Shown here one piece after another: positions 42,489 through 52,800 of a DNA stretch of 64,000 nucleotides. The stretch's first letter is position 1, and the number at the start of each line of letters is the position of its first letter. Origin of the DNA: Chloroflexota bacterium (GTDB lineage Bacteria; Chloroflexota; Dehalococcoidia; Lucifugimonadales; GCA-002723415); NCBI GenBank assembly GCA_002723415.1, contig PBOA01000015.1, positions 1-64,000 of the forward strand, read 5' to 3'. The position numbers and the translations under genes were made by a program. The notes under the pieces are model-generated. The model did not search any database. It saw only the letters and a program-made list of their open reading frames with translations, and had not been told where the DNA came from.

Positions 42489-43820
42489 TTATTTAATTTT
42501 TGAAAGTGTTTTTATCAGATTATCTATATCTTCTTTTGAATTTACTTCAGTAAAAGATAACAACATCCCATTTTTAATTTTATTACTAATATCTAAACCG
42601 CCAATTATTTTTTCTTTTAATAAAATTTTATTAATTTCTTTTGGAGATCTTGGGCAAATTATTGTGAATTCTCTAAAGAATATATTATCTGATAATAATG
42701 AATATCCAGGTATTTTTTTTATTAATTCTGATGCATAATGTGCTTTTTGGTAACATAATTCGGCAATATGCTTAATTCCTTTTTTACCTAGACTAGCCAT
42801 ATAAATAGTGGACATAAGTGCGATTAATGCTACAGAAGTACATATATTTGAAGTAGCGTTTTCTCTACGTATATGCTGTTCACGAGTTTGCAAAGTTAAT
42901 ACATAAGCAGTATTTCCTTTTGTATCTATTGTTTTACCTACAATTCTTCCAGGCATTTGGCGAATATATTTCTTCTTACAAGTGAAAATTCCTACATAGG
43001 GCCCTCCAAATGAGGTTGGGACTCCCATTGTTTGCCCTTCCGAGACAGCTATATCAGCATCATAATCGCCTGGAGGAATAAACATTCCTAATGACATAGC
43101 ATCTGTATATGAAATAAGGAGTGCTTCATTCTGGTGAGCAATTTTTGCAAATTGCTTCATATCATCTATATTCCCGTAAAAATTAGGGTTTTGTACAATT
43201 AAACAAGTTGTATCTTCTTCGAGGTTTATTTCATTCTCATTTACTATATATATGGAAATACCTTGGTATTGAGTATATGTTTTTAATATTTCAATATATG
43301 TAGGGGAAACAGTATCTAAAATGGCTATTTTATTTTTTTTATTTATACGCGCTGACATTAAAGCAGCTTCAGCTAATGCAGTTGATCCATCGTACATACC
43401 AGCATTAGCTACTTCCATATTTGTTAAAAGACAACATAATGATTGAAATTCGTATTCTGTCTGAAGAGTTCCTTGAGAAACTTCAGGTTGGTATGGGGTA
43501 TAAGAAGTCATATATTCACTTCTTGTGCTTAATTGGTTTACTATAGAAGGTATATGGTGTTGGTAAGAGCCTGCACCTAAGAAGCTTGAATATTCACCAG
43601 GAACGATATTCATTGAGCATATTGCATCAATATATTTCTTTAATTCAAATTCACTCATAGGCTCAGCTAAATTTAGATTTGGGTTTAGATAATCAGATGG
43701 TATATCTTTAAATAAGTCATCAATCCGTTTGACTCCAATTATTTCCAACATTTTTTGTCTATCTAAATTTGTATTAGGTATATATGGTGAAACGTATTCG
43801 GAATTATTTTCTATGTTCAA
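42489..43820 (-). CDS. gcvPA: Glycine dehydrogenase (decarboxylating) subunit 1
   Basis: FLGAGSYQHHIPSIVNQL, TPYQPEVSQGTLQTEYEFQ, GGPYVGIFTCKK. Confidence 0.95.
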   Translation of the reverse strand: MNIENNSEYVSPYIPNTNLDRQKMLEIIGVKRIDDLFKDIPSDYLNPNLNLAEPMSEFELKKYIDAICSMNIVPGEYSSFLGAGSYQHHIPSIVNQLSTRSEYMTSYTPYQPEVSQGTLQTEYEFQSLCCLLTNMEVANAGMYDGSTALAEAALMSARINKKNKIAILDTVSPTYIEILKTYTQYQGISIYIVNENEINLEEDTTCLIVQNPNFYGNIDDMKQFAKIAHQNEALLISYTDAMSLGMFIPPGDYDADIAVSEGQTMGVPTSFGGPYVGIFTCKKKYIRQMPGRIVGKTIDTKGNTAYVLTLQTREQHIRRENATSNICTSVALIALMSTIYMASLGKKGIKHIAELCYQKAHYASELIKKIPGYSLLSDNIFFREFTIICPRSPKEINKILLKEKIIGGLDISNKIKNGMLLSFTEVNSKEDIDNLIKTLSKIK

Positions 43821-43825
43821 ATTTA

Positions 43826-44206
43826 TTAGTCCTCAATTAATTTATCGTATTCATCAGCGTCCATTAAATTAGTTAATTCATTAGAATCTATGTTTTTTAC
43901 TTTGAACATCCAGCCATCTTCAAATGGTGAATTATTTATAAGTTCTGGATTATCGATAAGTTCAGTATTTTGCTCAATAATTTCGCCACTTATTGGAGTA
44001 TATATGTCTGATACTGCTTTTACTGATTCTATTTCACCAATTTTTTCAAATTGTTTGATTTTAGAGCCTACATCCGGTAGCTCTATAAATACTACATCTC
44101 CTAAACTATCAGTTGCAAATTCTGTAATGCCAATTAAGGCAGAGTTGTCAGATTGTAATTTTATCCATTCATGGTCCTTAGAGTATTTTAAGTCTTTGGG
44201 ATTCAT
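43826..44206 (-). CDS. gcvH: Glycine cleavage system H protein
   Basis: YSKDHEWIKL, GDVVFIELPDVG, IGEIESVKAVSDIYTPISGE lipoyl-lysine motif. Confidence 0.97.
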   Translation of the reverse strand: MNPKDLKYSKDHEWIKLQSDNSALIGITEFATDSLGDVVFIELPDVGSKIKQFEKIGEIESVKAVSDIYTPISGEIIEQNTELIDNPELINNSPFEDGWMFKVKNIDSNELTNLMDADEYDKLIED

Positions 44207-45300
44207 GATTTTTTCCTCCTTTTATAAAAGGGTATTTTACAAATATATGATTCAATTAATTTTCCTCTAATATTTAGATTAACTTTAGTATTTAAAGTAG
44301 CAAATTGTAATGGGACATATCCAAGTGCAATAGGTTTATTTAATGTTGTGGAATAACATCCACTGGTAATATCACCAATTTTTTTATTATTAATTAAAAT
44401 TTCGTGTCCTTTTCTAGGTATTATTCTGTCAGAAATTGCTAGACCAATTAATATTTTTTCAGGTCCTTTATTAAAAATTTCATCTAAAGCATTTTTTGCT
44501 ATATATCCTTCCTTTTCTGTATCAACAAATCTACCTAAATTTGCTTGAAAAGGGTTAGTAGTCGTATTGATTTCATTCCCATGTAATGGCAACGCAGCTT
44601 CAAGCCTTAATATATCCCTTGCTCCTAGTCCACATGGATTTGCTCCTATATTAATTAATTGCTCCCATAAATAATCTGCATCTTTCTTATTAGCGATAAT
44701 TTCAAAACCATCTTCTCCTGTATACCCAGTTCTTGCAATAGATACTTGAATGTCTCCCAGCTTTATACTTTGAATACTGTAAGGTTTTATATTTTGTAAA
44801 TTTTCAGAAGCTAGGCCTTGTAGTATTTCTAAAGCTTCTGGGCCTTGGTGTGCAATCATAACAGTATCAAGAGTAATGTTATTTATATGAATATTTGAAT
44901 CTTTTTGAAGAAAAGTATCTATCCACGCTAAAACTGCTTTAGTATTAGATGCATTTGGTATTAACAAAAAATCTTCATTATCTAATTTATATATTATGCA
45001 ATCGTCAATAATTCCTCCATCTTTATTACATATTAAGTTATATTTAGCTTTTCCAATGGATATTTTATCAATATTTATACTAAGAATTTTATTTAGTATT
45101 TTACTAGCGTCTTCACCTGATATTTTTACCCTACCCATATGAGAAACATCAAAAATGCCGGATTGTTCTCTTACAGACTTAGATTCAGATATTATGCTAT
45201 TGTATTGTATTGGCATTGCCCAGCCTCCAAAATCCACCATTTTTGCATTTAATTTTATATGTGAATTATAGAGTGGTGTAGTATTTAAATTATTTGTCAT
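44203..45300 (-). CDS. gcvT: Aminomethyltransferase (T protein)
   Basis: MVDFGGWAMPIQY, GIFDVSHMGR, ARTGYTGEDGFEI, GARDILRLEAALPLHGNE. Confidence 0.96.
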   Translation of the reverse strand: MTNNLNTTPLYNSHIKLNAKMVDFGGWAMPIQYNSIISESKSVREQSGIFDVSHMGRVKISGEDASKILNKILSINIDKISIGKAKYNLICNKDGGIIDDCIIYKLDNEDFLLIPNASNTKAVLAWIDTFLQKDSNIHINNITLDTVMIAHQGPEALEILQGLASENLQNIKPYSIQSIKLGDIQVSIARTGYTGEDGFEIIANKKDADYLWEQLINIGANPCGLGARDILRLEAALPLHGNEINTTTNPFQANLGRFVDTEKEGYIAKNALDEIFNKGPEKILIGLAISDRIIPRKGHEILINNKKIGDITSGCYSTTLNKPIALGYVPLQFATLNTKVNLNIRGKLIESYICKIPFYKRRKKS

Positions 45301-45477
45301 AGTAAAGTTTTTTTCTAATAATTAATTTTATTAATTATTATTATTTTATATTATCCTAAATTACAGATCAATTAATATTTAATAAGATTACATTTAATAA
45401 TATTGGAATTTATATGATGTTATTTGGTATACTTAATTTATTGATGAAGTAATTATAAATATTGAGGTAAATTCTGA

Positions 45478-47280
45478 ATGGTTATTCGTAATAGCTTTAT
45501 ATATCTTTTATTAGCTATAGCTGGAATTACTATATTTTTTACAATATTGTCTCCTTCTTTACAATCAAGCGAAGAAATACCATTAAGCCAATTAATATCT
45601 ATGGCTATAAAAGGCCAGTTGGATACTATAGAAATAAGTGGTGAAAAATTGACTGCTTTGACTATTGATGGAAATAAAGTTGTTTCTAGAAAAGAGAAAG
45701 AAGCAAGTATTGTAGAAATACTTGAATCTGCCGGATTAGATCCTTTGACAAGTAAAGTTAAAGTTAGTGTTAAAGGTTCAAGTGGTTTGAGTAGCCTTAT
45801 TAGTTTATTAATATCATTTCTGCCATTAATTATTTTCGGATCAATTTTATTTTTTATGTTGCGTCAGGCACAGGGAAATGCAAGTCAGACTTTTAGTTTT
45901 GGGCGTAGTAAAGCCAAAATGTTTGTTGGGGATAGCCCAACAGTGAGCTTTGCAGATGTAGCGGGTGTAGAAGAAGCAAAAGAAGATTTACAAGAGGTTG
46001 TTGAATTTCTTAAATTTCCAGATAGATTTTTGTCATTAGGAGCAAAAATACCTAGAGGAGTTTTACTAATTGGTCCTCCTGGTACAGGGAAAACTTTACT
46101 TGCTAGGGCTGTTTCGGGGGAAGCAGGGGTTCCATTTTTTTCAATTAGTGGGAGTGAATTTGTGGAGATGTTTGTTGGTGTGGGAGCATCTAGAGTTAGA
46201 GACCTATTTGATCAAGCCAAAAGAAATTCTCCATGTATAGTTTTTGTTGATGAAATAGATGCTGTTGGACGTCATAGGGGTGCTGGTTTAGGAGGGGGAC
46301 ATGATGAACGAGAACAGACATTAAATCAGATTTTAGTCGAAATGGATGGCTTTGATAGAAATATTAATGTTATTGTTTTAGCTGCTACTAACCGACCTGA
46401 TATATTAGACCCTGCTTTATTAAGACCCGGAAGGTTTGACAGAAGAGTTATTCTAGATAATCCAGATGTTAAAGGAAGAGAAGAAATACTTAAAGTCCAT
46501 GCGAAAGGAAAACCATTATCAGAAGATGTAAATTTTGAAGCAGTTGCTAAACAAACAACAGGCTTTAGTGGAGCAGATTTAGCAAATTTAGTTAATGAAT
46601 CTGCAATATTAGCGGCAAGACGAAAAAAAGAACGTGCTTCTTTTGAAGAATACGCTGAATCTATTGATAGAATTGTAGCTGGTCCTGAAAGAAAAAGTAG
46701 AGTAATTAATAAAAAAGAAAAAGAAATAACAGCTTATCATGAAGCTGGGCATGCTGTAGTAGGTTTTTTTCTTGATAATGCAGATAATCCTTATAAAGTC
46801 ACAATAGTTGCAAGAGGTATGAGTGGCGGACATACTAGATATTTACCTGAAGAAGATAGGAAGCTTTGGTCGAGGAATCAATTTGAAGATATGATGGCCG
46901 CAGCTATTGGAGGAAGAGTTGCAGAAGAAATAATTTTCAAAGAAATAACGACGGGTGCTAGCAACGATCTTGAGCATGCTACAAATATTGCTAAAACCAT
47001 GATTACTAGATATGGTATGAGTAATAATCTTGGTCCTAGAACTTTTGGTAAAAGAGAAGAAATGGTATTTTTAGGTAAAGAAATAAATGAGCAAAGAGAC
47101 TATAGTGATGCTGTAGCTGAGTCAATTGACAAAGAAATAGCTATACTTATAGATAATGCCCATAAATTAGCTACAAAAGTAATTAAAAAGCAAAAAAATA
47201 AATTAGAAAAATTAGCTGAATATTTAATGCAACATGAATCAATTGAAGGTGACCAGTTGAAAAGTTTATTAGAAAGTTAA
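45478..47280 (+). CDS. ftsH: ATP-dependent zinc metalloprotease FtsH
   Basis: [29 protein letters not shown]+ motifs, HEAGHAVV zinc site. Confidence 0.98.
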   Translation: MVIRNSFIYLLLAIAGITIFFTILSPSLQSSEEIPLSQLISMAIKGQLDTIEISGEKLTALTIDGNKVVSRKEKEASIVEILESAGLDPLTSKVKVSVKGSSGLSSLISLLISFLPLIIFGSILFFMLRQAQGNASQTFSFGRSKAKMFVGDSPTVSFADVAGVEEAKEDLQEVVEFLKFPDRFLSLGAKIPRGVLLIGPPGTGKTLLARAVSGEAGVPFFSISGSEFVEMFVGVGASRVRDLFDQAKRNSPCIVFVDEIDAVGRHRGAGLGGGHDEREQTLNQILVEMDGFDRNINVIVLAATNRPDILDPALLRPGRFDRRVILDNPDVKGREEILKVHAKGKPLSEDVNFEAVAKQTTGFSGADLANLVNESAILAARRKKERASFEEYAESIDRIVAGPERKSRVINKKEKEITAYHEAGHAVVGFFLDNADNPYKVTIVARGMSGGHTRYLPEEDRKLWSRNQFEDMMAAAIGGRVAEEIIFKEITTGASNDLEHATNIAKTMITRYGMSNNLGPRTFGKREEMVFLGKEINEQRDYSDAVAESIDKEIAILIDNAHKLATKVIKKQKNKLEKLAEYLMQHESIEGDQLKSLLES

Positions 47281-47291
47281 ATTAATCAGTC

Positions 47292-48164
47292 CTATAAATT
47301 ATCTATAACTTTTTTGAACTCTTTTATGACATTTAGATGACTTTTGCTATTTTCCAACCCTGTATTCATTGTATTTATTGATATATGAGTTACACCTATA
47401 TTATTGAGAGTAGTAATTTTTTTTAATATTTCTTTATGCTTAAAATCTTTTTGTATTGTTATAGGAACTTCTATTCCTATATTTTCTGGATTCCTTTTAT
47501 TTCTTTCAGCAGCAGATTTTATAATATCAATTATTCTTAAACCTTCTTCTTTAGTTTTAAAAAATCCAATCCATCCATCTCCAATTCTTCCTACTCTATT
47601 AAATACATTTTTATGATAACCACCTAGCCATATAGGTATGGATTTATTCGTTGGTAGAGGGTTTATTCCTGCATTATCAATTGTATGCCACTTACCATGA
47701 AAAGTTATAGAGTTGTTTTTCCAAAGTTTTCTCATTAATTTAATTTGTTCTACTGATCTTATTCCACGGTTATGAAAATTTTCATTTAATGCTATATATT
47801 CAACTTTATTCCAACCTGTTCCTATACCTAGTCTGAGCCTTCCATTAGATAATATATCTAGTGTTGCTGCTTGTTTAGCAACAAGTGCTGTTTGTCTTTG
47901 AGGTAGAATGATTATTCCCGTTGCAAATTCAATATTTTTAGTAATACTTGCTAAATACGAGAATAATATGAATGGTTCATAGAACATATGGCTTTTATTA
48001 TATGGGCCAGTCCATTTAGGTCGTGTATCCAGATTTGCACCTAAAATATGGTCATAAGCAAGTACATGTTTGTAATTTTGGTATTCAGCTTCTTGAATAT
48101 ATTCTTTAATTAAAGATATATCTGTTCCGATTTCTGTTTGTGGAAAAACTACTCCAAAATTCAT
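47292..48164 (-). CDS. LLM class (luciferase-like) F420-dependent oxidoreductase family
   Basis: GVVFPQTEIGTD, TGIIILPQRQTALVAKQAATLDILSNGRLRLGIGTGWNKVEY. Confidence 0.88.
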   Translation of the reverse strand: MNFGVVFPQTEIGTDISLIKEYIQEAEYQNYKHVLAYDHILGANLDTRPKWTGPYNKSHMFYEPFILFSYLASITKNIEFATGIIILPQRQTALVAKQAATLDILSNGRLRLGIGTGWNKVEYIALNENFHNRGIRSVEQIKLMRKLWKNNSITFHGKWHTIDNAGINPLPTNKSIPIWLGGYHKNVFNRVGRIGDGWIGFFKTKEEGLRIIDIIKSAAERNKRNPENIGIEVPITIQKDFKHKEILKKITTLNNIGVTHISINTMNTGLENSKSHLNVIKEFKKVIDNL

Positions 48165-49867
48165 TTCTTCCTCATTGATACATTGTTAATAATATGTTTT
48201 GTATAATTGTTTGCAATTGGCATACGTCTATCTCTTCCGAAATTTTTTGATGTAACTTTTATCCCTGGAGGAGATTGTCTACGTTTATATTCGTTTTTGT
48301 CTACTAATTTGATAACATCTACTACGGTATTTCTATCATAGCCTTGATTAATAATTTCATTAATATCAGATTCATTTTCTATATAAGCTTTTAATATGGA
48401 ATCTAAGATTGAATATTTTGGCAAAGTGTCTTGATCCGTTTGGTTTTCTCGTAATTCAGCACTTGGAGGTCTCTCAATTATTGATTGAGGTATGATATTT
48501 TTCTTGGATAATGAATTTCTATATTTTGCAAGTTTATATACATTTGTTTTATATATATCTTTTATAACAGAAAATCCACCTACCATATCTCCATAGATAG
48601 TAGTATATCCAATTGCTATTTCACTCTTGTTTCCGGTAGATAATATAAGAAGGTTTTTTTGATTGGATAATGCCATAATAATATTGGCTCTAATTCGAGC
48701 TTGTATATTTTCTGATACCATATTTGATTGCCAATTTGGTATATCTTTGTTTAATATTTTTTCATAATGGTTAAATATTTCTTCTATTGGTATAGTCTTA
48801 AGTTTGATTCCTAAATTAAGTGCAATTTCATTAGTATCATTTATGCTTCCTTTAGAATTAAATCTAGACGGCATAGATAACCCTAATACATTTTCTTTAC
48901 CTAATGCATCTGTAGCAATTGTACTGACTAAACTAGAATCTATTCCCCCAGACATAGCTATAATAACTTTTTTGAAGTTGCATTTTGTCACATAATCTTT
49001 TGTCCCCAGCACGAGAGATTCGTATAAATCTTTAATTTCATTAGAATCTGATAAATAATGATTATTATTTTTAATCGATTTAGAAATTAAATTGTTAGCT
49101 GGAATTTTTTCTATTTTAGATAAATTATTTTTTGTTGATATATTTAAATCAATAGTCATGAAGTCTTCTTCAAAGCTTTTTGCTTGAGCTATTATTTCTC
49201 CTTTAGGATTTAACACCGTACTGCATCCATCAAAGACAAGTTCGTCTTGCCCTCCTACTAAATTTATATAAGCAATATAAATATTATTAGATTGAGCTCT
49301 CTCTTTAAGCATTGATTCTCGAATCTTTTTTTTCCCTATTTCGTAAGGAGAAGCATTTATATTAATAATAACTTGTGCTCCCATTTCACGTTGTTTTATA
49401 AAAGGGCCATGGTTATGCCAAATGTCTTCACATATATTGATGCCCAAAGGAATGTTATTAACCCTAAATATGGATGGGGTTTTACCTGGTTTAAAATATC
49501 TTAATTCATCAAATACTCCATAATTAGGGAGAAGTATTTTGTGATGAACTCCAATTAAATTATTATTTGAAATTAATGCCGCTGCATTATATATATTAGT
49601 TTTTGAGTCTACAAATCCAATTATTACTGATATTTTTTCAGTGACTGAGATTATTTTTTTTAATTGTCTAATATTATCTTGTATAAATTGAGGCCTAAGT
49701 AATAGGTCTTCTGGGGGATATCCAGTAATAGATAATTCAGGGAATATTACTAATTCTGATTTTTGTGATTTAGCAAGTTCTATATGTGAAATTATTTTTT
49801 CAGTATTTAATTTTAAATCTCCTACTGAGGTATTAATTTGAGCTAAGCTTATTCTAAATTTACTCAT
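48161..49867 (-). CDS. nadE: Glutamine-dependent NAD+ synthetase
   Basis: N-terminal nitrilase domain (FPELSITGYPPEDLLL, NICEDIWH) and C-terminal MSGGIDSSLVSTIA, STGNKSEIAIGYTTIYGDMVGG. Confidence 0.96.
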   Translation of the reverse strand: MSKFRISLAQINTSVGDLKLNTEKIISHIELAKSQKSELVIFPELSITGYPPEDLLLRPQFIQDNIRQLKKIISVTEKISVIIGFVDSKTNIYNAAALISNNNLIGVHHKILLPNYGVFDELRYFKPGKTPSIFRVNNIPLGINICEDIWHNHGPFIKQREMGAQVIININASPYEIGKKKIRESMLKERAQSNNIYIAYINLVGGQDELVFDGCSTVLNPKGEIIAQAKSFEEDFMTIDLNISTKNNLSKIEKIPANNLISKSIKNNNHYLSDSNEIKDLYESLVLGTKDYVTKCNFKKVIIAMSGGIDSSLVSTIATDALGKENVLGLSMPSRFNSKGSINDTNEIALNLGIKLKTIPIEEIFNHYEKILNKDIPNWQSNMVSENIQARIRANIIMALSNQKNLLILSTGNKSEIAIGYTTIYGDMVGGFSVIKDIYKTNVYKLAKYRNSLSKKNIIPQSIIERPPSAELRENQTDQDTLPKYSILDSILKAYIENESDINEIINQGYDRNTVVDVIKLVDKNEYKRRQSPPGIKVTSKNFGRDRRMPIANNYTKHIINNVSMRKK

Positions 49868-49889
49868 AGTTTAATTGAAGATAGTGTAA

Positions 49890-51065
49890 TTAAATTGTTT
49901 TAACAAAAGACTCAATTCTATTTAAAGCTTCTAAAATATTTTCTGTAGAATTTGCGAAAGAGAATCGAATATAATCTTTACCAAATTTTCCGAAAGATTC
50001 TCCATTTAGGGAAGCCACTCCAGCATTTTGCAACAGTTCTTCAGCAAATTTTTTACTTGATATACCGGTCTCTTTTATATTTGGGAATACATAGAAAGCA
50101 CCTTTTGGAGTTTTACATGATATACCTTTGATTTGATTCAATCCATTTACAATTATATCTCTACGGTTTTTAAACTCTGAAACAATTTTATTTGCCTCAG
50201 TCTGTGATCCTGATAAAGCTTCAATTGCAGCAATTTGAGTAAAGCTTGCTGTACATGAAACACTATTTGTCATTAGTCTTGAAATTGGTTCAACTAAATC
50301 ATTTGGCATTATTCCATAACCGATTCTCCACCCAGTCATTGCATAAGTTTTTGAGAATCCATCAAGTATTATAGTTCGCTCTTGTAAGCCAGGGAATTTA
50401 GTTATACTTTGATGCGACCCATCGTATAAATATCTACAATATATTTCATCAGATAAGATGATTAAATCTTTATCTATAGCTATCTTAGATAAAGCTTCAA
50501 GATCAGAATCGGGTATTATGCTTCCGCAAGGGTTATTTGGAGAATTTATGATGATCATTTTAGTCTTATCTGTAACTTGGTTTATTACTTCGTCAATATT
50601 AAAACTGAAATCTAATTCCTCATGTAATTTCATAGGAACTGGGGTCCCTCCAGCAAAATTAATCATAGATTCATATATTGGGAAACCAGGGTTTGGATAT
50701 AAGACTTCATCTCCTGGTTCAATTAATGCAAGGATACAAAAAAACATTATTGGTTTTCCGCCTGGAGTTACTACAACGTTTTGTGGAGATACATGTATGT
50801 TTCTAGTTGAAGAAATTTCATTAGCAATTTCTTCTCTAAGTTCAGGGAGCCCTGGTGATGGGCCATAATGAGTATAACCAGATGATAGTGCTGTAGTTGC
50901 AGAGTTAATTATATTTTCAGGGGTATCAAAATCTGGTTCGCCTATTTCAAGATGAATTACATCTACCCCCTCTGCTTCAAGTATTTTTGCTTTTGCTAGT
51001 ACTTCAAATGCAGTTTCAGTTCCTAGTCTACTCATTCTTTTTGCTAATTTCATTTTTCCCCTCAT
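49890..51065 (-). CDS. Pyridoxal-phosphate aminotransferase (aspartate aminotransferase class I/II)
   Basis: LEIGEPDFDTP, NSPNNPCGSI, SFSKTYAMTGWRIGY-like (DGFSKTYAMTGWRIGY). Confidence 0.94.
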   Translation of the reverse strand: MRGKMKLAKRMSRLGTETAFEVLAKAKILEAEGVDVIHLEIGEPDFDTPENIINSATTALSSGYTHYGPSPGLPELREEIANEISSTRNIHVSPQNVVVTPGGKPIMFFCILALIEPGDEVLYPNPGFPIYESMINFAGGTPVPMKLHEELDFSFNIDEVINQVTDKTKMIIINSPNNPCGSIIPDSDLEALSKIAIDKDLIILSDEIYCRYLYDGSHQSITKFPGLQERTIILDGFSKTYAMTGWRIGYGIMPNDLVEPISRLMTNSVSCTASFTQIAAIEALSGSQTEANKIVSEFKNRRDIIVNGLNQIKGISCKTPKGAFYVFPNIKETGISSKKFAEELLQNAGVASLNGESFGKFGKDYIRFSFANSTENILEALNRIESFVKTI

Positions 51066-51094
51066 GATATTTGTTACAAATAAATTAGTTTTTG

Positions 51095-51128
51095 TATGTT
51101 AAAATTATTATATTCGAATTTTAACATA
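51095..51128. repeat. 12-bp perfect inverted repeat in the divergent aminotransferase/ispH intergenic region (candidate operator)
   Basis: tatgttaaaatt-10 nt-aattttaacata. Confidence 0.5.
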
Positions 51129-51147
51129 AATTGCATCGGAGTGATTT

Positions 51148-52047
51148 TTGAAAGTATATTTAGCTGTTCCAAGAGGTTTTTGTGCTGGGGTTGTGCGTGC
51201 TATTGATATTGTGCAATTGGCTTTAAAAAAATATGGGCCACCTATATATGTAAAGCATCAAATAGTTCATAATCAATTTGTTGTAAATTCACTTGATGAA
51301 TTAGGTGCAATAACTGTCGACAATGTGTCTGAAGTTCCAATTGGTTCAAATGTAGTATTTTCAGCTCATGGTTCTCCTCCTGAAGATTATGAAATAGCTA
51401 GATCTAGGAATTTAAAAGTTATTGATGGGACGTGTCCTTTAGTGACTAAAGTTCATAACGAGGCTCATAAATATTCCAAGGATGGTAGGAAAATAATTTT
51501 AATTGGACATAAAGGACATCAAGAAGTTATTGGAACTATGGGACAAGAACCTATGGAATTATTTGATGATAGAGAAACCGAAGAATTGCCTAATTGGAAT
51601 CAAGAGGAACCAATAGCTGTATTAACTCAGACAACTTTATCTGTAGATGATACTGAAAAATCTATTAAATCTATAACAGATAATTTCAAAAATGTTGTAG
51701 TGAAAAATGATCTTTGTTATGCAACTACTAATAGGCAAGAATCAGTGAAAATGTTAGCTAAAAAAGTTGATCTTATATTAGTGATTGGTTCGTCGGAGAG
51801 TTCAAATTGTAATAGATTAAGAGATGTAGCAATTGATAATGGAATTAATTCTTATCTTATAAATGGTCCTAAAGATTTAGATTTAAATTGGGTAAAAGGA
51901 ATTGAAAAAATTGGAATTACTTCTGGGGCTTCTACTCCAGATTTATTAGTAGATGAAGTAATTAATTTTCTAAATCCTGATGAAGTTGTTGAAGTAAAAA
52001 TAACTGATGAGAATATTAGTTTTGTTTTACCAGATGAATTTAAATAA
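51148..52047 (+). CDS. ispH: 4-hydroxy-3-methylbut-2-enyl diphosphate reductase
   Basis: VPRGFCAGVVRAIDIV, VFSAHGSPP, GTCPLVTKVH, CYATTNRQ, SGASTPDLLV. Confidence 0.97.
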   Translation: MKVYLAVPRGFCAGVVRAIDIVQLALKKYGPPIYVKHQIVHNQFVVNSLDELGAITVDNVSEVPIGSNVVFSAHGSPPEDYEIARSRNLKVIDGTCPLVTKVHNEAHKYSKDGRKIILIGHKGHQEVIGTMGQEPMELFDDRETEELPNWNQEEPIAVLTQTTLSVDDTEKSIKSITDNFKNVVVKNDLCYATTNRQESVKMLAKKVDLILVIGSSESSNCNRLRDVAIDNGINSYLINGPKDLDLNWVKGIEKIGITSGASTPDLLVDEVINFLNPDEVVEVKITDENISFVLPDEFK

Positions 52048-52080
52048 ATTTGATTTTTAAAGAAGGATAGGTTGTGATAC

Positions 52081-52764
52081 ATGAAAATTTATATTAATAG
52101 CTTATTAAATGGTGCTGAAAATGCTAAAGGTACTGTAATCATAATTGATGTGTTTAGAGCCTTCACAACTGCAGCATTCGCTTTTGTTGGAGGAGCAGAG
52201 AAAATAATTTTAGTTGATGGTGCACAAAAGGCTTTAGATTTAAAAAGTAAAGGTTATGGAGATATTTGTTTTGGTGAGGTAAACGGAATTAAACCAGAAG
52301 GTTTTGATTATGGGAATTCTCCTTATGAGATATCCAATTCTAATATAGAAGGTAAAATATTAATTCAATCTACTATGGCTGGAACTGCTGGAGTAGTAGC
52401 TGCGAAAAATGCAGATGATATTTATTTAGGTTCTTTAGTAATTGCTGAAGCAACAGTAGAAAATATAAAAAAAATCAAACCTCAAGTTGTAGATATTATT
52501 GCTATGGGAAGTGGAGGTGAATTTCGTACTGATGAAGATGAACAATGTGCATTATATTTAAGAAATTTATTTGAAGGAAGAACCCCTGATATAGAAGCCG
52601 TAAAAAATTTGATACTTACAGGAAATGAGTCTGATAAATTTGACGACCCAACAATGACTCATTTTCATCCTGAAGATAGGGTATTAGCTCTTCAGGTAAA
52701 TTCTATTCCATTTGCAATTAAAGTTAAAAAAGAAGATGGGTTGTTGATTGCTTCTCCTGTTTAA
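52081..52764 (+). CDS. 2-phosphosulfolactate phosphatase family (ComB-like)
   Basis: VIIDVFRAFTTAAFAFVGGAEKIILV, GEVNGIKPEGFDYGNSP, STMAGTAGVVAA. Confidence 0.85.
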   Translation: MKIYINSLLNGAENAKGTVIIIDVFRAFTTAAFAFVGGAEKIILVDGAQKALDLKSKGYGDICFGEVNGIKPEGFDYGNSPYEISNSNIEGKILIQSTMAGTAGVVAAKNADDIYLGSLVIAEATVENIKKIKPQVVDIIAMGSGGEFRTDEDEQCALYLRNLFEGRTPDIEAVKNLILTGNESDKFDDPTMTHFHPEDRVLALQVNSIPFAIKVKKEDGLLIASPV

Positions 52765-52800
52765 AAACTATTGAAAACATTTTTTTCTTATTAAATTATG

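Noticed and set aside
45300-45478. Glycine riboswitch upstream of gcvT
   Set aside because: The region is extremely AT-rich, with only a short taattaa/ttaatta dyad; no conserved riboswitch-like GC stems seen.
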